In this document: piece after piece, positions 1 through 11,936 of the stretch | How positions within the stretch are numbered: position 1 is the first letter of the stretch | How the letters are laid out: the number at the start of each line of letters is the position of its first letter | Source of the DNA: Neospora caninum Liverpool | Lineage: Eukaryota; Apicomplexa; Conoidasida; Eucoccidiorida; Sarcocystidae | DNA length: 64,000 bases | Assembly (NCBI RefSeq): GCF_000208865.1 | Contig: NC_018398.1 | Coordinates: 930,001 to 994,000 of the forward strand | Direction of reading: 5' to 3' | Notes under the pieces: generated by a model | What the model was told of the DNA's origin: nothing | Seen by the model: the letters and a program-made list of their open reading frames with translations, nothing else | Databases searched by the model: none | Program-made: the position numbers and the translations under genes

Positions 1-3000
1 CGATACGCTGTAGACGAGTTGTTCTGCGAACGGGGAGCATGCTGTCCCCGGCCTGGCGCGGTAGCGTGCAACCCATCCAGTGTTTCACTTGCCTCTCCCG
101 CCTCCCTCGAAGCGGTACACTGCGTTCGAGCCCCGTTCTTCTCCGAGCAGTACAAGAACGCGAGAAGGCGCTGCTGTTGACTGAGACGCAGGAGCAGCAC
201 AATCGCGTCGGCCAACGCTTCAGCCTTCGCCTCGACAGAGTCGTCCGCATGCGATTGCATCTCACCACGGTCTTCAGCGAGCTCCTCGTGCGAAGTTCTT
301 TTCCCGCTCTCCAGATGTTGATGGGAGTCCGCCTGAGTTGCGCGGGTCACCCCACACTCCCTTTCCCTTCTTTCGCCCTGTCTCCTCGCCTCCAAAGCCT
401 CTGCCCGCGCAGCACAGACTCCCAGAAGAATGTTCTCCATCAGGAGGAACGTGTCGGCCACGCGCACCCAGTGAGGTACGCTGGATGCGGACTTGAACAG
501 ATCTTTCGCCGAGCGAGAACCTTCGATGACTGTGACTCCGTCCCCCTCCTCGGCGGCCTCCGCGGGGCGCGCGGAAGGTTTGGGAGGCAGAAGGCCTTCT
601 CCGTCTCGTTTGTGGACTCCCGCGGGGTGTGCTTCAGACTCCGGCGCGCCTCCCTCATTTCTGTCACTGGACTCAGTGAATCCTGGACGGCGTCTTTGGG
701 TTTCTAGACTGTGCACGGAATGCGTCACTTTCGACGCAAACGACAGAATATCGAACGGCGGTCCGATGGCAAACGTCTCTCCAGTCCGAACGTCTCCGTT
801 CCCCAGACTGTTGCCGGCCAGCCCTTCGACCGCCCTGCTTGCTGGGGAGTCGCAACAGTTCGCACGCCCACCGCATGAGGAAGGATGCTCTCGTGGCGTC
901 GGCGAGTGCACGCCAGCGCACGCGCTCTGCGAACAACATTTCGGTTCGTGGGCTGCAACAGTCGAGGCCGACTGCAAACTGCCGGACAACGCAGCAGACG
1001 CTCGCGGACACGGGAGGGGAACACCTCCGGTAGCCGCCCCGCAATTCATCAGACGCAGCAACGACAGGAAAAAAAACTGAGGGAAACTGGACGCACCTAT
1101 CGGGCCAGCGCGTCCCTGGTCGAGGGCCGGTTCGACGTCTGGTCGCCTCCCGCGCTGTGCCCCATCCTCAGTCTTGACGTGGCCAAGTGTCTCCCGTCCT
1201 CCCCCGTCCTGTGCCCACTTTTCCGTTAGCAGTCGTCCACAGTCTCTCAGGCGTTCTCCGGCTTCAACCGCGCGACGAATCTGACCGTTCATGAAGGCGT
1301 AGAACGCCGCGCTAGCGCTCAACTTCTAGAAACAAGACAAGGGAAGCGAACGCACCCATTCCGAAGAAAAAAGTGAAGCCGGGCAAGCGACTCTATCGAA
1401 CGCGAGCGCACAGCGACCAGACACGGCTGCCATCTACACACTTGATGAGGCCTGTCTCGAAACGGAGTTCTTCGCGGTGTATCCGCAGGCAATATAGCCG
1501 CCGAAAACAGCAGGAACCAAGCATATGCTGCCACGGTCAGCGCTGTTACAATTCCCCCCATACAAACGTGCCGGCACACCGGCTTTTCGCTAGACAGTTC
1601 TCTCGATAGGACGAAGATAACGCATTCAAGTGTATGCGGAGTTGTCAGTGAGCTGCGGCAGCCGCGCACCCCGCGAGAAACTCACGATTTCACACCTCCG
1701 TGCATGCGGCAGACACGAATGCCTGACTGAGATCGGCTGTTAACTCATACGAACTCCTCAGAAGCGTCCACTGAAGCTGCGTGAGCTCACACCCAGCAAA
1801 GCCGTGTCTCTTATATGCGGCCCCCGAGGCCGTTGAGTCCTGTCCGCCCGTATGAAAATGTCGACAGGCGCCTTCTGCACCACCTCTCGGTACAGGGCTA
1901 CAGGACAAAGCGCGAGTTTCGTTCATCTAACCGGCAGATCACTCCTTCGTACCGTCGCCTTTGTCAGGAAGTGAATCCTGCGGTTGTTTTCTTTCGGGGT
2001 AAGCAAGTACGCAGAGAGCAGGGTATGTTGTGGATTCGGTTTCTCCGCTCCCTACCATTCGCAGTGTCATCGGCTTTGGCGAGTAAGTACCATTCGCCCC
2101 AGCGCCGCTCAGCTTGTCGAGTGTAGACTCATCTTCTCCTGTGTCGTCCAAGAGAGCGTCAAAAAGGACCAGCAAAAACTGAAGCAGTCCGCTTTGGCCG
2201 ACTCCCGACAGCTTCTTGCTCACGGCCTTCTGTAAGTACACCGCGCGGCACGGTCGGTCGCAGAAGGCTTGAATCTCGTCATACTTTTCCCCCGTTGTCT
2301 CTAGCTTCTGCAGGTCGTCCTCGGCCGATAGTTGAGAGAGGCTCGGCCCTTTTCCCGTCTCAGGTCTGTGAAGATTCAAGCATCTTTCAACAGCCGTCTT
2401 GCCAACCTTCTGCTCCGCCGGCCGTGGCGGTGCGAGGAGGAGGACAGCGAAGCGTTCCAAGGTGTCAATAGAGAAGTTCGCCTGGAGGCTCTCCAGAAAC
2501 CGAAAAAAGAATCGGCCGTCGGATTCTCTGTTCAATAACTGAAGCACAAACAGCATCGGCCACTCCAGGTGTTTCGTAGATATGTGCTGGTCGGCTTTCT
2601 GCGCGTGCAACGACGTCGTTCTGGCGTCCGCCTCCCTCTGGTTCCCTTGGAGTGGGGCTCTCGTCGCCTCCAGCCGTGTTTGATGACCGTCAAGTTCCCC
2701 ATGTTGTCGTTCTTGACCAGGCCCATTTGATTGAACAGTCGCTAAGTGAGATGCGTCCTCGTTAGCTGCCAAGATATAGAGAGCCCCGAGGAACTCGAAA
2801 AACCGGTCGTCTCCGCGCCCAGAACAAAAGCGTTTCTCCTCCGTGTGCAACCCCACTTGGTGATCAGTGTGCCCCCTGCTTTCAGGTTTGTCAGTTTCGC
2901 GTTCGCAGTCCCAAGGTCCGTTCTGTCCGGCGGCATCGCCTTTCGAAGCCTCGCCGCCTCCTGGCATCTGTGCGTCCAAGGCGACGCCACGTTTATTGCC

Positions 3001-3562
3001 TGTCTCCTGTTCTTCGCTGCTCTCACCCTTGAAGAGTGTATTGAGCAGCATGAAGGCCGGGGCAACTGACGGAGAGGCAAGAGCCAAGAGCAGCAGAGGC
3101 ACGTACAAAACTTTCTGCTGTACAAACACCCGAGCGCGGTCATTTCGAACGGACAGATTGCTGAGAAACTGGAGAAGCGATGCCGTCACCCCTGTTCCGT
3201 CGGTTTCACACTCCAGCCTTGCATGCACGCAAACGCCGCCAGCCTGCACATCTGCTCCATCCTTATTTGCTCCGTATTGTTGACTGCCTGTCTGTGTCGA
3301 AGAAAGTTGGCTGGCTTGGAGGCGCCGTGACTGAGAATCCCCCGGACGTGGTGTACCGCGCCGCCCTTGTTCTCGCTCGCTTATCCTCTCCGGCGAGGCG
3401 TCTGCGCGGACAGCAGCACTCGCTTCCTCCCCACCACCTTCTGAGGTAAAGCAGCGACAGTCGGGAGGGGCGTGACTCAACGCCTCGATAAGCTGCAGAG
3501 ATAAAACGCGACAGAAAACGTACACCGTTCTCCGTCACCACCCCTTCTTACCAACATGCAAA

Positions 3563-3610
<48 letters not shown>

Positions 3611-4616
3611 TGTGTTGGGACTGCAGATGTATGCGCACACATAGGCATGTAAACCGATAGAGGTACGCATGCAGCTGTGATGTTTGTATGGTCCAGGCGG
3701 TCGCCTGGCAATCTCGAAAATCTCGTCGAAAAAGGATTCGGTCTCCTTGTTCAGGAAGAGGCTTCCAAACATAGTTTGGTTCCGAAACCCGACTCTCCAT
3801 AGCACGGCCATTCCGACAGCTTTCACCCACGGTTTAACTCGAGTCGGAACGCCTCTAGCGTTTTTGTCCTGTCGCAGCAACCCCCTCGGGAGAATGTATC
3901 TGCTTGCATCTGCTTGCCAGCAGGGCGGTTCATCATGGGAACGCGACGCCTCACTCCGGCACGGGAGCTGCAGAGACAGGCCGCGGGGAAGCTGTTCGAA
4001 GAGCTCGAGAAAACAAGAGAGGTGACCATGCCCATGCACGCCGTACCGTCCCCTTCCGCCCAGAAAAGAAGACAGGGGTTCTTACCACGTGTAAATTGGA
4101 GAGAAACAGTTCGGCGCCGCCGAGAGAAAGAATAACGTCTTGTGCGTCTCGGCCTTCGACGCAGAGATTTCGCAGAAGGCGGAAAAGGACCGACAGCTCG
4201 CCGAGGAGCGCGAGAGGGGAGTGCAAAGTCGAAGGGTCATGCAGGCTAGGGCATGCAGCGTTTCTTCCCGGCGAGGATGGCTCCACTTCTGCTTGAGAGC
4301 AGGAATCTGAGGGCCTGGCATCCTCAGCGGGGAGCGCAAGAGGCGCGCGTTCGCTTGCTTCACTTGTCCTTTCCCGAACCGCTCGCTTTCGTCTTCGCCG
4401 AAGTTCCTCTTGACTGCGAGCGAGGACGTGGAGCAGGGACGCGCCGAACGCGAGAAGCTTCGAGACCGCCGGCGGACTCGTTGCAGCTCGGCGGCGCCAG
4501 AGGGGATCCGCGACAGAGCGCTGCATTAAAAAGAGGAGTTTCCACAAGTGGAGACGGGGGAAAACCAAGGAAAACGAAGGTGTGGAGCGCCGTTCGGAAT
4601 GAGCATCTATGACCAC
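1..4616 (-). CDS. Ataxin-10-like armadillo protein, 3' end outside the window
   Basis: Exons read as 4616 or 4520 to 4086, 3868 to about 3670, 3492-2056, and 1325 past the left edge. The family match rests on order: LFRLLRNLCVEG near 4220 resembles the start of the ataxin-10 repeats, LLQFLSNLSVRND near 3150 matches its next conserved block, EWPMLFVLQLLNRE near 2560 matches the mid-domain EWPFL segment, and FFFLSLLRLMN near 1060 the following helix. Ataxin-10 proteins are cytoplasmic scaffolds linked to basal bodies and cytokinesis. Large polar insertions (about 3480-3240 and 1010-490) separate the helices. The usual C-terminal NPF..EW block is not seen and should lie further left. The exon at 3868 follows from the phase-0 donor at 4086; the end of that exon is unresolved. 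The start is uncertain: Met codons at 4616 and 4526 are both in frame, or the exon begins at the acceptor before 4520. Confidence 0.62.
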
Positions 4617-5391
4617 AGAGCAACGGCGGAGACTGCACAGAAGCTCACAGGAGAGACGGACGAATGCGGGGAAAAGGCGTGAGAAAACCTAGCAGTCTCA
4701 GGAGCAGGTGGCCTGTTCGCATACAAGTCGGTGAGCGTGGAGCCGTTTGCGTTCAGGCAGAGATCGCGCGGAGGGAGCTCGAGGAGAGGAGGAGGCAGGA
4801 GAGAGTGGGGCACAGAGGAACTGGAGAGGAAGGTAGAACTCTGGATGGTCGCACCTATCCCCCAAAACGGCACACACAGTGCACACATGGTGGGGGGTGC
4901 GCGAGGAGTCCGGTTCTTTGGCGTCTGACAGAGGGTGGCGAAGAGAACGCGCTTTTCCCTCGCTCTCAACTGTTCCTTACCCGCAGCAGCGCTTTCAAAA
5001 GTGTGTAGCTCCCCGGGAGAAGCTCTGGTACATCGATGGCCTCCGCGGGTTTCTCGTCTCCGGAGATTCTTCTCTTTTCTCCGTTCCGCGAAGAAGAAAC
5101 GAAGCAGGATCGTGTTTCAGAAGCCATTGCACCGGTCTCTGTGGCCGCTCACACGAGCGACAAAACTCAGACTCCCTCTCTGATTTAACGAGCACGGAAA
5201 TCCTAACGAAGCTTGACGAAGCACACAGAGCGCTCCTTGAACCATATATTCATATACACATGCATGGACGGAGGACAAAAGGAAGGAAAGAGGCAACTGG
5301 AGTGAAATAGCGAATGGGAAATTCACACGCATGGGACGGGAGCTGGCGAGGAAAACAACGGGAATGGGAAACGCCAGTGAGAGCGCGAGAA

Positions 5392-5412
5392 AAGAAGAAG
5401 AAGAAGAAGAAG
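5392..5412. repeat. (AAG)7 microsatellite
   Basis: Seven perfect AAG units lie in the spacer between the ataxin-10-like gene and the gene at 6596. Confidence 0.9.
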
Positions 5413-6061
5413 GCTATGCTTCCGATGCTAGCTGCCGGCGACTCAACGAAGGGAGAGGCACGAAGAAAGAGTCGAAGTGAGAGGGATGTCTCTCGCGCTT
5501 CGTCTGTCAGCTGAGAAAGATCGTCCGTGGCCTTTCTGTCCCCTCTCCCCCTCTCTCTCGAATTTCCTGTCGTTGTGTGGAACCAGCATGGAGTTCAACA
5601 GGAATTTTTCTCGCGCAAAGAAGCCTTCTCTGTTGAGTCACGAGAGACGCTCAGAACGCGCTTACTGACAGGTCGACTCTGTGGGTGAGGTCTTTCTTCT
5701 CCATTTCATCTCGTTTCCTCTGTTTTCCTTGCTCTCCATCGGATGTCTGCTGTTCTTCTCCTCTGCTCTCTCTCTCTTTTTGTATCATGTACCAACGGCC
5801 GGTCGCCCTGGGCTGTCCTCGCGGGTCTCTCTCCCTCCAGAGCGCCGTCGCTTCGTAGAAAACGAAGAAGAGAACTACCGCATCAAGAAGACTCCTTGGC
5901 GGCGTCTGTGGGTAAGCCTGTCGAACGGAAGGGAAACGAAAACCTACTCTTTCTCGAAAGCTCTGCCCGAGAAAAGGAGGCTCCGATGAACGCTTGAGTC
6001 AACGAGACACCCTGAGAAGCGTCGCATCGCATCGCCGGGGAAACGCGGGCGGGAGGCCGTG

Positions 6062-6069
6062 TGCATGCA
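6062..6069. promoter_or_regulatory. TGCATGCA motif upstream of the 6596 gene
   Basis: This matches YGCATGCR, a promoter motif known from T. gondii ribosomal protein genes and bound by some AP2 factors. It lies about 530 bases before the start codon at 6596. A second copy is at 6414. Placement supports a promoter role; the motif also occurs elsewhere in the window. Confidence 0.35.
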
Positions 6070-6413
6070 ACCTGTAAATTTGGGGCATCCATGGAGACAC
6101 AACTCCGCTCTTTTCTCTCCCGAACTTGTGCGAGTCTCGTGACAGCGGCAAATCCAGAATCCCTTCTGTCTGCGTACCAGCTTTTTCTGTTTGTTTCTGT
6201 GGGTGGTTCTCTGGGGGTCGGAATCCTTGCGTTCTCGGATATATCTTCCGCCCGAGGGAAACGCACGTGTGCGCCGACGGTCGGAATGGACGTTTTCTCT
6301 CCGGTTTTCCCTGTAGAAGAAGACAAGCAAACTCCCTGAGTGAAAAGACAGCCGACGAGTGTTCTGTCGGTGATTCTCTCCGCGCAAACAGGACGCCCAG
6401 GAGCGGGGTTCCC

Positions 6414-6421
6414 TGCATGCG
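6414..6421. promoter_or_regulatory. TGCATGCG motif upstream of the 6596 gene
   Basis: Second YGCATGCR match, about 180 bases before the start codon at 6596. Confidence 0.35.
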
Positions 6422-6595
6422 CTGGCTTCGTCTAGAAATCCTTCGCCACATTCCTTCTGTGTGGATACGGGTCTTTTTGCCCCGTCGTGTCCCCCTACGC
6501 CTTTCTGCAGCTTTCGCGTGTGAAGAGCCCTCCTTTCCTTGTTTTTCTTTCCGCGTATCTCGTCGTTTCTTGCCCGTTCCCGTTCGAAAGACAAG

Positions 6596-8357
6596 ATGGC
6601 CGGAGACGCGTGCACCGCCGCTGCGCCCGCTGTCCCGCCAGCTGCTTCGCTGCAGCAGTCGGGGAATGCGCGCCAAAACGCTTCTGTTTGCGGTGCCAAG
6701 ACACCGGGATACCTCGACCTCGTTGGCCACAGCTTAAAGGCGACGTCGATGGACCACGGCATGCAGTACAGCTCCATCTACTGGGAAACCAGTCACCGAA
6801 CCTACCTCCCTTTCTGGGCCTCTCTCACCCAAAAATTCTCATGGAAAATCATGGACGACCAGGTACACCCCAAAGAACGCGAAATCAAAAGTCCTATCGA
6901 TCCCAGAAAACAACACTCGCGGGTCTTTCGATATCTATATATATATATATACATATATACATATATAGATAGATAGATGTTTATATCTATATAGACAGAT
7001 GTATCTACATGGTGAAATTTGTAGGTATATATATGGTGGTCTAATTGAAGTGAGGTGGACACAGACCCGGAGATGCGGAGAGTGAACACATCCGTGCATA
7101 TTTTCATCGGATCATGTACGCGTCCGTGTAGGGAATACGTATGTCGGGTTAGTGCTGCCGTGCTGAATAGATTTCAGGCGCCCGAAGGAAAGGAGGGAAC
7201 AGCTGTGTGTGGTCTGTGCATATGTGGATATGTATACGCAGATACGTGTGTTTTTGTCGTGCTTCGAGGATGCTTCGTTTGTGGGAAGAAACGCTGGAGT
7301 TTGCATATTGCAATAGAGCAGCACACAGCCGCAGAGAAGGCCGAATTTCGCGAGGGAGCAACCAGCGGCGACACTGTTGAGATCGCCGAGGCGCCTTCTC
7401 GTTGATCTGCAACGCATCAGTAGATAGTGGAAGCGAGACAGATGTGCATGCGCCTACCGTATCCATTTGCCGTTCCGTTCCTTCGTATGCGTATACATAA
7501 AAAGACAGGTCGATGTGCTTGTAGAAATATAGAGCAAGGGGGTGGGAGAGATGGTCGGAGGTAAAAGTGTATGTGTATATCCATCATATATTTTGTGGCA
7601 TGCATGCTTCAAAATGTACGACAAAACCTCTAGGGTGAATCGGATGGTGCGAAGGATGGCGGTGATGTCTATCTCACATGCGCTTTTCTCTCTAGCGTCA
7701 CATCTAGCCCATGGTTCTTTCCGCGCTTATGCGTGTCCCCGTGTAGCCCTCCTGCTTTCTGTCCTGCCACAGTTTTTGTACTTTCTTCTCTCCATTCAAT
7801 ATTTTTCTTTATACCGGCGCGTTTCCCTTCCCTTGCCAGTGTTTCGCTGTGGCTCTCGTTGCCCGTTTGGCTTCAGGACGAGACTGAATCCTGTCAGCGT
7901 TCGCGCGCGATGTGCTTTCGCTGAGTCCTCATCCTTTTTTCCTCTGTTCTGTGTGAGCCCTGTCTCCTCTGTGTGTCTCCTTTTCTTTTAGATTCGGTCG
8001 GCGCTTCGCCTGCCGAAGCCCGTGACCAGTGAACCGTTTGTCTTTTCCTCGGGATCGCCGTATCTTCGGAAATACTTTGGCGACGCTGACCTCTCGGTGC
8101 CCGTTCCGCTGCAAGCGCCGGCGCACTTCGCCTTCGTGCCGACGGGGACGCGCGCTCCGTGGGAGGACGTGGCCCAGGAGACCGGCCCACAGGCAGCTGC
8201 GGCTCGAGGCGCTGCGGCGACGGCGTTCAGAGCCGTGTTGGAAAGTGCGTGGAAATGCGACATGGACGAGCAGCTGAAGCAAAAAATGCAGGCGCATACG
8301 ACTGCCTTCCACCAGTCCGGGTCCACTGGCGGTTGCCCCATCCCCACTGAGTTCTGA
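6596..8357 (+). CDS. Unknown 210-residue two-exon protein
   Basis: Exon 1 is 6596-6862 and exon 2 is 7992-8357; both splice sites are phase 0 (CAG|GTACAC, and TTTTCTTTTAG before 7992). The start has an A-rich context (GACAAGATGG). The N-terminal 35 residues are Ala/Ser/Gln-rich. A compact, aromatic-rich middle follows ([16 protein letters not shown] near residue 60). The C-terminal half has a Pro-rich strand region, an Ala-rich helix around residue 155, then [13 protein letters not shown]. No signal peptide or transmembrane segment is visible. I do not recognise the family. The size and the aromatic block would fit a lineage-specific complex subunit, but that is a guess. The 1.1 kb intron holds a TA-rich microsatellite at its start. 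The gene converges on the BTB/BACK gene. Confidence 0.72.
6931..6978. repeat. TA/GATA-rich microsatellite
   Basis: Imperfect (AT)n passes into ATAC and GATA units. It lies inside the intron of the 6596-8357 gene. Confidence 0.85.
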
Positions 8358-9581
8358 TTCCAAGAGCCGAGACGTCACCAATGCGCCCCGCACTGTGAGA
8401 GAAGGCGGAGGGAAGAAGCGAGAAAGAAGCGGACAAGAAGCGAACGAGGGAGAAAGAGGTTGAGAAGGGGAAACATGTGAGCGGATGCACGTGCTGGGAG
8501 GCAGTGCCGTCGTAACAGCCTGCTGCTGGAGACAAGTGGGAAAGACAGCGAGATGATCGAGAGGCGAGTGTGCATGCAACCCGATGAAGAGTCGCCAAGT
8601 TACCGGCCGTGTCGGATCTGTTTGGTGCTGCCCCGTCGACTTTTGCAAACGTCTTAATGGGTGTGGAGATGAACGTATTTGCCGGTGGAAAGAAAGGAAA
8701 AGGCGTACACAGGATGGACATCGTGTGCTGTCTAGCGCTTTGCCTGCCGATTTCAAATGCGTTGTCGCGTTTTCCGCGTAAGTGTGGAGACCGAAGCGGA
8801 GGAACACACTTGAGGCCGAAATGCGGGGGAGGGGTACGAAGTCAAAGAATAATGGATGGAAACGCGCTGGTTCTTGGGGCTAGAAGGTCCCCTCTGTCCA
8901 ACTCGTGAAAAACGGGGCAGGGCGAGTGCGTTGGACGACAATTACCGCCGCCTCGACTCGACACAGGAACGCTCGAGTGATGCGGGGAAAAGCGGACGGC
9001 TGAGAAGCAATCGAAATCTGGCAGGAATCTGATTGTGACAGCCGAGGACTGACGCACCCCAGTTCACGTAGTTAAAAGCTTTCTCGCATTTCTACGCTTC
9101 GTCCACCCCAGGAGTTGGTCAGAAAGCGTTCGCTTCTACGCTGATAGACAGGCGCACGTCTTCACGTTCAAAGTTGCGTCTTGCCTCAACCCGACTGGCG
9201 CGGATGCCCCGGCTAGAGTAGCAAACACGCGTGCATATATATATATATATATATACATACATACATACAGTTGTACAAATGTCTTCAAAGTATACATCGA
9301 CAAAGTAGTTCCAAAAGTGTGTATCTCAGCAAAGCAGTTAGGTGCGACTGCATTTGTAACTGAAGAGGTACAGTTCTAATACAAATACATATTCGAATAT
9401 ATGGTATATTTGTAGGGAGATGCGAGGGGTGTGGTAGACGCTGAGGTGAAGATTGTCACGTTTTTTCCGAGCGTGTTTTTCGCGCGTTTTCGAGTTCCCG
9501 AGAGGTCAAGATACACCCCACTGTAGAGGGGAGAGCGGACCCTTTCTCGCGAGTGAGGAAGGCTGGAAAGCTGCGTGTGCG
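8358..9581. other. Convergent 3' spacer
   Basis: This stretch lies between the stop of the plus-strand gene at 8357 and the stop of the minus-strand BTB/BACK gene at 9582. It holds an (AT)n/(ATAC)n repeat near 9235 and no convincing reading frame. Both 3' UTRs are expected here. Confidence 0.6.
9235..9269. repeat. (AT)10 followed by (ATAC)n
   Basis: Simple repeat in the convergent spacer. Confidence 0.9.
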
Positions 9582-11881
9582 TCACAGGCCAGGTGCCCCG
9601 GGCTGAGGCTGTGCAGAGTGGAAGAGTGTGTAGGAGGATAAGCACCGGTACTCGATATGGGGCAGTCTGTTGAGAATATCTTCGTGCGCCAGTGTCTGAT
9701 TCAAATCGCTGGAGAAGTAATAGAGGATGAGCGACACCAGCGGAACTTCAGTCATCGTGACTAAAATCGTCAACTCGTCGCCGTCCGTCACATCCGCTGC
9801 GTGCGCACACACGAAGCCGTTCAAATGCAGATATCCCACAAGTTTCTACAAAAGACAAAATCCACGCGCGGGGCGAAGAAGGAAACCAGGAATACCGTTG
9901 CAGATGAGCAGAGAAAAACTAGAAGGTGAATTAGGTATGTAGTCGTGCAAGTACATATATATATATATATACTTGCATGACTTCGTACTTGCATTGCAGG
10001 ATGGCATTCAGCAGCCATGGATTCCTTCTTAGAGAGGTGTACTGGAAAGCGGGAAAGTTGGTCAACAGTGGATTCGACGGTCTTTGTCGGGGGGTTCACT
10101 GTGTTCACAAATGGATACATGGTTGGTCTTCTGTTTCCTCCCCGCTATGAAAACTCTCGAGTGCGTCGGCTTGTGGTTGCAGCAGAAAGGCCGTTTCTGC
10201 CTGCCTTTCCCCTTAGAGCGACCGCGCCGACGGGGACGGTGCACAAGGAGTTATGCTTTTGTTTGCGAGCATACAGAAAAAACGAGTTTCGTGGCAACTG
10301 TGGTGGGCAGACGTGCTGCCTGTGTCCTCTGTCGTGGCGAATCTCAGATTGGATCTTTCTGCGAACTGACCTGTCGAGATCGGGAGCGTAGTTGACCAAT
10401 GGAGGGCAACGTGTTCCGGGAAGCAAATGAACACTGGCCGCTCTCTAAAGACGTCTTCTCCCCTGAAAATCACCTGGCGGGGAAGAAAGGTTCACAGAAC
10501 GGACTCCTCTGCAGAAGTGTCGATACACACAGTTCTGTATCGATGACGATTCACCTTTCTCTTGGGGTGCCTCCCTACAGACACATCAGTATGCACAAAC
10601 GTCGCTAGATATATATATATATATATATATATATAGATATATATATGTAGATATATGTATATATATATATATATATATATGCGTAGGCAGGCGTGGCTGC
10701 GTACATTATCTGCGTATATATATAGGCCCCGTCGTCTGCTTAGGACACAACTGGCTTCTGTGTGAGGCCTTGCTTCCCACCTGCCAAGCGAAGAGAGCAG
10801 CCGGAAAGCGTTTGATGCATGCGGGTTGGCCAGGATTTCGGTCCAGAGCAGACTCGTACACAATCCGAAGTTTGTTTTCGCCGCCTGTGTGCGTTTGTGT
10901 TTCCACGAAAAACAGCAGAGAACGACAGACCGTTCCATCTATATCCAGAGAGAAAACGCGGACCCACACCTACGCAGTTGAGAGAGGCGCGTGCCCCCGA
11001 AGTTGGCACAGGGAGCTCGAGTTGACCGTGTCGACATTTGCCACAGAAGTGGTTTCAGGTCCTTCACAGATCTGTCGGTCCTCGCTTTGGAGCCCCGTTT
11101 CCAGGATGCGATTTCAGACCGGTCAAACTCCGGGGAATCTCTCTGCTGCTCTGATACGGCTCTACACTTGCCCATTCTGACGCCCAGAAACAGAAAGGGT
11201 TTGTCACCTGACCCCAACCCGGGAATCTCCACATTTACGCGATGGTACAAAACGACTGGTTCAGGTATCTGTGGCGATGCAGGTCGAACCACTTGTTGAC
11301 ATCTCTGTTTTCGCGTGTATCTATAGCCACCTGCAGCTCTCGAAATCGGTCTCGCACAGACTAGCTTGTGTATGTGTGTTTAAGAAAACGTGTAAATGTT
11401 CTTGTATCCTTTCATTGATTCGTCGCCTACCGTGATCGAGTCTGACAGACCAGTCGAAGTAGGTTCCGACCACGTACTTCATCGGCAGCTGTTCACGCAG
11501 AGCAACTCGCAGATTCGGAATGCGCCACTGCACAGCCTGAGGCATACCTAGAGTTGGATACGCAGTCCAGCCAGGGAAGAGACGCAAAAGACAAAGGCCA
11601 GACAGGTAAAACAGCGATCTCCAGGGTGTGCAGCAGAAGTTAAGCTCGAGAAACCTCAGAAGGAAACCAGGAGGCGAGGAAAACAGAACGGTGCTGCGGA
11701 ATTCATCAACACTTTCGTGTCAGACTGTTCAGTCCATTCTCTCCGATCCCAGACCCTCTCAAGCAACTCTCGTTTTGCCTCTCCGTCACACTTGTTTACG
11801 CACATACGCATTAACCTCTATTCTTTTCTACTTCGCTTCCTAAACATTTAGATGCCATATACATATGCATATGTAAACACC

Positions 11882-11936
<55 letters not shown>

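Larger units (their letters stand above)
4617..6595. other. Spacer between divergent genes, with possible untranslated or short exons
   Basis: No complete gene can be built here. Two stretches look exon-like on the plus strand. One begins after a strong acceptor at about 4986 and reads KLWYIDGLRGFLV near 5025. The other, 5838-5910, lies between a strong acceptor and a GTAAGC donor and reads RRRFVENEEENYRIKKTPW. They cannot be joined in phase with each other or with the gene at 6596. They may be exons of an unrecognised gene, 5' UTR exons, or chance. Confidence 0.35.

Noticed and set aside
493..1080. Plus-strand open frame of 195 codons
   Set aside because: It mirrors the minus-strand ataxin-10 exon, which is open through the whole stretch and has a strong acceptor at 1326.
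1..1325. A separate HUWE1/HECT-type ligase gene at the left edge
   Set aside because: The exon follows the 3492-2056 exon in phase, and its helices (NGQIRRAVEAGERLRDC, FFFLSLLRLMN) fit the expected next part of ataxin-10.
3548..3607. Reading frames rich in alternating Ile-Tyr
   Set aside because: These, here and at the other (AT)n arrays, are translations of microsatellites within introns or spacers.
5944..6777. Minus-strand open frame of 277 codons
   Set aside because: It lies antisense to the start exon and promoter of the 6596 gene, is Arg/Ser-rich and low-complexity, and has no splice or domain support.
7929..8807. Minus-strand open frame of 292 codons
   Set aside because: It is antisense to exon 2 of the 6596-8357 gene, whose splice sites and composition are better.
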